A DNA stretch of 64,000 bases from UBA2589 sp038120095 (GTDB lineage Bacteria > Gemmatimonadota > Gemmatimonadetes > Longimicrobiales > Gaopeijiaceae), in assembly GCA_038120095.1 (NCBI GenBank), contig JAYOKZ010000008.1, positions 17,561 to 81,560 of the forward strand, written 5' to 3'. The notes beneath the pieces were generated by a model. It was not told the origin of the DNA. It made no database searches and saw nothing but the letters and a program-made list of their open reading frames with translations. A program made the position numbers and the translations under genes. Below, one piece after another: positions 59,288 to 64,000 of the stretch; position 1 is the first letter of the stretch, and the number at the start of each line of letters is the position of its first letter.

Positions 59288-59737
59288 ATGCACGCCTCGG
59301 AAGTGACGCCGGAGGTCGCTGCCAACGCGAATGAACTGTATTGGACCTCGACGCGCAGTGTGAACCAGATCGCCGAGGACCTCGACCTCTCGAAGGGAGC
59401 GCTCTACGGCGCGCTCGTTCCGTTGGGCAGCCATCGGGCTTGCCCGCGCTGTGGGGAAGAGGCAGGGTGGGCGAACCGAACGGCGAGGGATCGAGGCGAA
59501 CTGGAGTGTGGGGCATGCGGATGGTCTGGAAGTATAAGTCAGACTGGGGTTTATGATTCTCGGGGGGTCGACGGTCTCGTTGAGGTTGAACGGGACGGGA
59601 TCTCGGTTGTCGACGGCAGGGACATCGAATCGGCCGCTCGAACCTCCACCTCGTCCCCCCTCCGCTCGATCGCCGGCGGGGCGGTGATCGGTGCGGCGTT
59701 GGGGCTCGCGCTCGTCTTCTGGTCGCGGCGTCGCTGA
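59288..59737 (+). CDS. HTH - zinc ribbon - membrane-tail protein
   Basis: 149 residues. Residues ~8-45 (ANANELYWTSTRSVNQIAEDLDLSKGALYGALVPL) look like a helix-turn-helix of the resolvase/insertion type. CPRCGEE...ELECGACGW (~52-80) gives four cysteines of a zinc ribbon. After an acidic linker the end is a membrane helix (AGGAVIGAALGLALVFW) and RRR. A DNA-binding head on a membrane tail; no described family recognised. Twelve bases before the RDD gene. Confidence 0.65.
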   Translation: MHASEVTPEVAANANELYWTSTRSVNQIAEDLDLSKGALYGALVPLGSHRACPRCGEEAGWANRTARDRGELECGACGWSGSISQTGVYDSRGVDGLVEVERDGISVVDGRDIESAARTSTSSPLRSIAGGAVIGAALGLALVFWSRRR

Positions 59738-59748
59738 CGACCTGACAT

Positions 59749-60996
59749 ATGACTGAGGCCCGCCCCCGCGATCCCCGGACGCTGATTACGCCGGACGCAT
59801 TCGAGGTATCCGAAGACCTCATCGGCATGCCGCTCGCGTCACCCGGTCGCAGGGCTGCCGCCTTGTTGATCGATGGGTTGGTGATCGGCGTCATCACAGC
59901 CGTGACTCAGAGCTTCGCTCTGATCCTCGGGGTCCTGGCAGCCGTGTTTTTCGTGCGGGCTGGATTCAGTCGTACAAAGGTTCGAAACGGTGTGTTCGGG
60001 CGAGCAATGCGTGCGTCGGTGGGGTGCCTGGGGCTCGGTATTGCCGTTGCGACGGCCGTTCTCTGGATCGCGTTGAGGCCAGCCGCGGGTCCCGGGGATC
60101 CGGAGTTGCCCCGTGAAACGGTCTCCAGGACGATGGAGTCGGCGGGGATGGTGTTCAGCGGCCTTCAGGCAGCGCAGCTCGCCGCCTCCCTGGGTGAGGC
60201 GACGTCGATGAAGGAGGCAGAGTCGCTGGCGAGAGAACTCGTGGGCCTGGCCCGAAGCCAGGGGTGGGACGAGGGACCTGTTCGCGCGGCCCTGTTGGCC
60301 CTTCCGCGGGAAGACAACGATTGGCGGCCACGCTGGGAATCGCGGGTCGACCAGATGCTCGCGGCGGGAGTCGTCGGCGACACAATGGTCGCCGACCTCG
60401 ATCCTGCTGCGGTTGCACGGGACCGCGTGGCAGGCCTCACCGATCCGGAGGCGCTCACTGCCCTCGCGGGGCTTCTCGACGGGGATGGGGTCGATCGGGA
60501 GTTTCGGGGTGCCTTGCAGCGTCGGCTGAGTCCGGTCGTTGCCGTGGACACGCTGAACGTTCTCCAGATGCGATCTGACCAGCTTGCGCGGCGCCTCGAG
60601 GAGACGGAGGAGGCTCTGGTCTCGGCTCGGGAGGATCTCGAGGAGGTGTCAGGCGGGGGCGTGCTGGGATGGCTTCGACGTTGGCTGGACGATCTCGGGT
60701 TCGGTTTTGGCTGGGCGGCTCTCTACACCACCGTGACGCTCTCGAGGTGGAACGGACAGACTGTGGGCAAGCGTGTGCTGGGGATTCGCGTCGTGCGGTT
60801 GGACGGGGAGGCGATCACGTGGTGGACGGCCTTCGAGAGGGCAGGCGGATATGCGGCAGGGCTGGCAACGGGGCTGCTAGGCTTTGCTCAGGTCTGGTGG
60901 GACGCCAACCGTCAGGCCATCCATGACCGCATCGTCGGCACGGCCGTCATTCGGGAAGGGGCTGCCAGAATCACGGACTGGGAGTCCGTGCTTTGA
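59749..60996 (+). CDS. RDD-family membrane protein, RDD domain split by insertion
   Basis: 415 residues. First RDD half at ~25-115 (PGRRAAALLIDGLVIGVITAV...), then ~200 residues of soluble helical sequence with Glu-rich coiled coil (LEETEEALVSAREDLEEVSGG at ~275), then the second half (LYTTVTLSRWNGQTVGKRVLGIRVVRLDGE ... NRQAIHDRIVGTAVI). RDD proteins are membrane proteins of mostly unknown role. The insertion is unusual. Follows the HTH-zinc ribbon gene closely. Confidence 0.85.
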   Translation: MTEARPRDPRTLITPDAFEVSEDLIGMPLASPGRRAAALLIDGLVIGVITAVTQSFALILGVLAAVFFVRAGFSRTKVRNGVFGRAMRASVGCLGLGIAVATAVLWIALRPAAGPGDPELPRETVSRTMESAGMVFSGLQAAQLAASLGEATSMKEAESLARELVGLARSQGWDEGPVRAALLALPREDNDWRPRWESRVDQMLAAGVVGDTMVADLDPAAVARDRVAGLTDPEALTALAGLLDGDGVDREFRGALQRRLSPVVAVDTLNVLQMRSDQLARRLEETEEALVSAREDLEEVSGGGVLGWLRRWLDDLGFGFGWAALYTTVTLSRWNGQTVGKRVLGIRVVRLDGEAITWWTAFERAGGYAAGLATGLLGFAQVWWDANRQAIHDRIVGTAVIREGAARITDWESVL

Positions 60997-61048
60997 TGAT
61001 CCGCGTGCATCGCGTTCCGTACGCGAGCCCAGACCGAGCCTGACCCCG

Positions 61049-61786
61049 GTGGAGATCAACGTCTCGCTGCCACTCGCCTTCGCGGCCGGCTTCGTCTCGT
61101 TCCTTTCCCCGTGCATCCTCCCGGTCGTTCCGAGCTATCTGGCGTTCGTCTCGGGGCTGACCCTGGGCGACCTGACGGATCGACCGATCCCTGCAGTGCG
61201 CCGGCGAGCTGCGATACACTCGCTCCTGTTCATGGTGGGCTTCTCCCTCGTGTTCATGACGATGGGTCTTGTCGCGACCTCGTTCGGAGCTGCTGTGGCG
61301 CGAGCGCTACCATGGGTGAATCGAGCCGGAGGCGTCGTGATGATCATCTTCGGACTTTTCATCATCGGCGTGCTCCGGATCCCTGCCCTGTATCGGGAGC
61401 TTCGTGCGCAACCGCGAACTCAGCCGGCGTCGGCGCTCGGCTCGCTGATCGTCGGTATCGCCTTCGGTGCCGGATGGACTCCGTGCATTGGCCCGATTCT
61501 CGGCTCCATACTTCTTTTCGCGAGCCTGGAGACCACGATGTTTCAGGGGACCGTTCTTCTCGGCGCGTACGCGCTCGGGCTCGGGATCCCCTTCGTCCTC
61601 GCTTCGGTTGCCTTCAATGGGTTCCTCGCCGCGAGCGCACGGGTGCGGTCGTGGATGGCACCCTTGCAGCGTATCGCGGGGACCGTGCTGATCGTGATCG
61701 GTTTACTTATGGTTACGGGTCGTTTCGCGAGTCTGACGGCATTTCTTGCCGGAATGGGTCAACTCATCAACCTGGACCTCTCATGA
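61049..61786 (+). CDS. CcdA-type thiol-disulfide membrane transporter
   Basis: 245 residues from GTG 61049; no ATG exists upstream in frame. Six membrane segments with the paired cysteines in SFLSPCILPVVPSYL and AGWTPCIGPILG, the CcdA/DsbD-beta hallmark. Carries reducing power from the cytoplasm to periplasmic thioredoxin-like proteins. Overlaps by four bases (ATGA) the DsbA-like gene, its likely partner. Confidence 0.93.
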   Translation: MEINVSLPLAFAAGFVSFLSPCILPVVPSYLAFVSGLTLGDLTDRPIPAVRRRAAIHSLLFMVGFSLVFMTMGLVATSFGAAVARALPWVNRAGGVVMIIFGLFIIGVLRIPALYRELRAQPRTQPASALGSLIVGIAFGAGWTPCIGPILGSILLFASLETTMFQGTVLLGAYALGLGIPFVLASVAFNGFLAASARVRSWMAPLQRIAGTVLIVIGLLMVTGRFASLTAFLAGMGQLINLDLS

Positions 61787-62550
61787 ACGCAGGATTCCGA
61801 GCTCTTCTTCTCGTCATGCTGATGAGCAGTGCGGGATGCTCCTCTCAGGGCACCGAGACCGATGGTACGGAGGACCTGACGCGCAGCCTTCTGGCCCAGC
61901 CAGCCGGAGATGGGATGTCCACTCCTCTTGCGGTGGATCCGGCCATGGCATCCGAGGGCGCGCGCGTCTCCGTGGCCCAGGTCGGCTTCAATCGGGGGGA
62001 CACGACCGCGCTTGTGAAGGTCGTGGAGATGTCCGACTACGGGTGCGGGTACTGTCGGAAGTTTCACGAGGAAAGCTTCGGCGCCCTTCGGGAAGAGTTC
62101 ATCGAAACCGGGATGGTCGAATGGAAGTTCGTGCCGTACATCACGGGAATGTTCGAGAACTCGCTCGTTGTGACCGAGGCCGTAGAGTGCACCTATGCCC
62201 AGAGCACGGAGGCGTTTGAGGCGTTGAACGCGCGGGTCTGGTCCGAGCAGGGAGTCTGGAAGAGCTCCTCCGATCCCGAGTCGGTCGTGCAGCAGTGGGT
62301 CAGTGAACTCGGGATCGACATGGCGACGTTCAATGGGTGCCTCGAAGCCGATGAGCGCATTCCGCGGATTGCGTCGGCGACGACGCTGGCCGGTCAGGTC
62401 GGGGTGCGCGGCACACCGACGTTCGTCGTTCTGGGATGGCCCCCGCTTCAGGGAGCGCTTCCTCTCGACATGTTCCGCGATGTCCTGACGGCTGCCCACA
62501 CACAGCTGGTGGAGCTCGCGGCGGCCGAGGGCGACTCTGGCGAGGGCTGA
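61783..62550 (+). CDS. DsbA-like thioredoxin-fold lipoprotein
   Basis: 255 residues. Lipobox SSAGC (Cys ~19). Active-site CGYC at ~87 in MSDYGCGYCRKFHEE, then a cis-proline region VRGTPTFVV. DsbA/DsbG-like helical insertion between. Periplasmic disulfide oxidase or reductase kept reduced by CcdA, which is directly upstream and overlapping. Confidence 0.93.
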   Translation: MNAGFRALLLVMLMSSAGCSSQGTETDGTEDLTRSLLAQPAGDGMSTPLAVDPAMASEGARVSVAQVGFNRGDTTALVKVVEMSDYGCGYCRKFHEESFGALREEFIETGMVEWKFVPYITGMFENSLVVTEAVECTYAQSTEAFEALNARVWSEQGVWKSSSDPESVVQQWVSELGIDMATFNGCLEADERIPRIASATTLAGQVGVRGTPTFVVLGWPPLQGALPLDMFRDVLTAAHTQLVELAAAEGDSGEG

Positions 62551-62613
62551 CCACAGGGGTCGTCGAGAGGCTCATCCGGGTCGTCTGATCGGTCGCACGC
62601 GCTAGGGATTCTC

Positions 62614-63582
62614 ATGGGCCGCATCCTCTTCATGCTCCTGTCACTCCTCACAGCCGTGGCCCTGCTCCGGTATGAGCCGCCCGAGGCGGAGCCGCCTGTT
62701 GTCATGATGGACCCCGCCATTTCCTGGCTGCCGGCTTCCCCGGGCGAGGGTACCCTGTTCCGGATTCGGGTGACTGCGTCGCCGCACACGCCGGTCATTG
62801 GCGTGCATGGCAACGCCGCCGGAGAAGAACTCCATTTTCGGTCGTCGGAAGCGGGTGTCTTCGAGAGCTTCGCAGCCGCACCGGTCGGAGCGGGTGAAGG
62901 CGTGGATGCCACCATGCGGGTGGTCTACGCCGCAGGTGGAGAAGAACGGTTCGCAGTCGTGATCCCTGTTACACCGGGATCGTATCGGCATGAACAGCTG
63001 CGGGTGGCGCCCCGGTTCGGCGCGCCGCCGGACGCGGAGGACGCGGCTCGCCTGGAGCGCGACCGTCTTCGTGCCCAGGAAGCGGCTGCACGGGCTCACC
63101 GCACTCCACCCCTGTGGGGTGAACAGTTCGTGATGCCACGAGAGTCACGGGTGACAAGTGGTTTCGGTGACGGACGGGTGTTCAACGGTCAGGTGTCCAG
63201 TCGTCACATGGGGCTCGATCTGCGGGGTGCCCGCGGTGACACGGTCGTCGCGGCGGCGGACGGGGAAGTACTTCTGGTGCAGCCGTTTCTACTGGCCGGC
63301 AACGTCGTGTATCTGAACCACGGCGCCGGAATCCTCAGTGCCTATTTCCACCTCAGTGAACAGCTCGTGTCAGAGGGCGATTTCGTTGCGGCTGGCGAGC
63401 CGGTGGGCCGTGTGGGTGCCACCGGGCGGGTCACCGGGCCTCACCTCCACTGGGTGGTGCGTTACGGCCGCACGAGTGTGGATCCACGCTCTCTCCTGGA
63501 GGTCATGGAGGAGGTCCGGGCGGTGGAAGCCGGCGAAGGGAGTCGTGGTGGCTCCGAGGTCGACGACACCCGGATTCCATGA
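62614..63582 (+). CDS. M23-family (LytM) metallopeptidase
   Basis: 322 residues with N-terminal anchor (GRILFMLLSLLTAVALL). Zinc residues in VSSRHMGLDLRGARGD (His, Asp) at ~196 and GPHLHWVVRYG (His-x-His) at ~280. Cell-wall endopeptidase. The first ~170 residues hold beta-rich Ig-like sequence. It overlaps by four bases the PD40 lipoprotein gene. Downstream of the disulfide genes, consistent with an envelope operon. Confidence 0.93.
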   Translation: MGRILFMLLSLLTAVALLRYEPPEAEPPVVMMDPAISWLPASPGEGTLFRIRVTASPHTPVIGVHGNAAGEELHFRSSEAGVFESFAAAPVGAGEGVDATMRVVYAAGGEERFAVVIPVTPGSYRHEQLRVAPRFGAPPDAEDAARLERDRLRAQEAAARAHRTPPLWGEQFVMPRESRVTSGFGDGRVFNGQVSSRHMGLDLRGARGDTVVAAADGEVLLVQPFLLAGNVVYLNHGAGILSAYFHLSEQLVSEGDFVAAGEPVGRVGATGRVTGPHLHWVVRYGRTSVDPRSLLEVMEEVRAVEAGEGSRGGSEVDDTRIP

Positions 63583-64000
63583 AACGGTTCGTCTTCTCAC
63601 GTGGCCGCCGCGGCGGGTGGCGTGGTCGGGGATGCTCACGACGGGGAGTCTGCGCCCCGGCATCGGGTGTACTGTTTGCGGGGTGTACGGCTCTGCTGTT
63701 GCAGGCGTGCGAGAGCAACCAGTCCGCGGAGTGGCTCTCCGAATCGGTGCCGCAGCCGGAGGTTTTTGCGTCGGGTGTCATCTCGACTGCCATGCTTGAG
63801 CAGGGGATCACATTCAGCCCGGGCGGGCACGAGGCGTATTTCACCCGGCGGGGGCGGAGGAGTCCCCCTCAGATTCTGGCCACTCGCTTCGAGGGCGGTG
63901 TGTGGACGGAGCCATCGCCGGTCTCCTTTGCTGCGAGCTACGACGAGTCACCGAGCCTCTCGCGTGACGGCCAAACCCTTGTCTTCACCTCGCGTCGTCC
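63579..64000 (+). CDS. PD40/WD40-like beta-propeller lipoprotein, cut by window edge
   Basis: The frame from ATG 63579 (four-base overlap with the M23 stop) stays open for 140 codons to the right edge. A basic N terminus and hydrophobic segment end in the lipobox LLLQAC. The following repeats, ITFSPGGHEAYFTRR and PSLSRDGQTLVFTSR, are PD40 blades as in TolB-like proteins. Probably periplasmic binding or scaffold lipoprotein; the C-terminal part is unseen. Confidence 0.72.
   Translation, partial: MKRFVFSRGRRGGWRGRGCSRRGVCAPASGVLFAGCTALLLQACESNQSAEWLSESVPQPEVFASGVISTAMLEQGITFSPGGHEAYFTRRGRRSPPQILATRFEGGVWTEPSPVSFAASYDESPSLSRDGQTLVFTSRR

Overview
The window is high-GC, gene-dense DNA of a Gram-negative-type bacterium. 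Genes are short-spaced, often overlap by 1 or 4 bases, and many encode lipoproteins, Tat or Sec exported enzymes and TonB-receptor-type plug domains. The mix of exported peptidases, six-bladed propeller lipoproteins, a dockerin-like tail reading GNQNG...DVGDLRSWL, a SufBCDSU operon and a cytochrome b fused to haem-c domains points to Gemmatimonadota or a close relative; this is inference from gene content, not a phylogeny. No tRNA, rRNA, insertion sequence, prophage or CRISPR array was seen.

0-9 kb: end of lutA, then lutB and lutC (lactate-type oxidation), an APC amino-acid permease, and a two-subunit thiamine-diphosphate decarboxylase of the sulfopyruvate/phosphonopyruvate type. Next come a Spy-like protein with an Arg/Gly-rich tail, a lipoprotein, and a left-facing pair: a small lipoprotein and an M6 metalloprotease with a dockerin-like end. 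9-15.5 kb: sufC-sufB-sufD-Rieske ferredoxin-sufS-sufU, followed by an alkyl-DNA methyltransferase; a promoter and a 13-bp Fur-like palindrome lie upstream of sufC.

15.5-34 kb: DadA-like oxidoreductase and zinc alcohol dehydrogenase; propeller lipoprotein and M14 peptidase; plug-domain protein, S12 hydrolase, M28 peptidase and pterin dehydratase; apt and a GNAT acetyltransferase; a Tat-exported M19-like protein; an SLC13 transporter with a FadI-type thiolase; an acyl-CoA thioesterase.

34-46 kb: a left-facing cluster encoding all three subunits of a 4-hydroxybenzoyl-CoA reductase-like molybdenum enzyme, with a DUF1460 protein and an anchored hydrolase interleaved. A bacilliredoxin diverges from it. 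Then a hybrid histidine kinase-cupin-DUF1028 operon and an M20 peptidase. At 46.3-46.5 kb there is an assembly gap with a duplicated, degraded contig end.

46.6-64 kb: D-aminoacylase-like amidohydrolase and M1 aminopeptidase; Rieske protein plus a cytochrome b-c fusion (quinol oxidation); dienelactone hydrolase; ArgE-type deacylase; 7Fe ferredoxin; cobalamin adenosyltransferase cluster; RDD protein; and a CcdA - DsbA-like - M23 - PD40 envelope operon running off the right edge. Together the genes suggest an aerobic heterotroph that digests peptides outside the cytoplasm, imports amino acids and organic acids, and respires through a bc-type complex.
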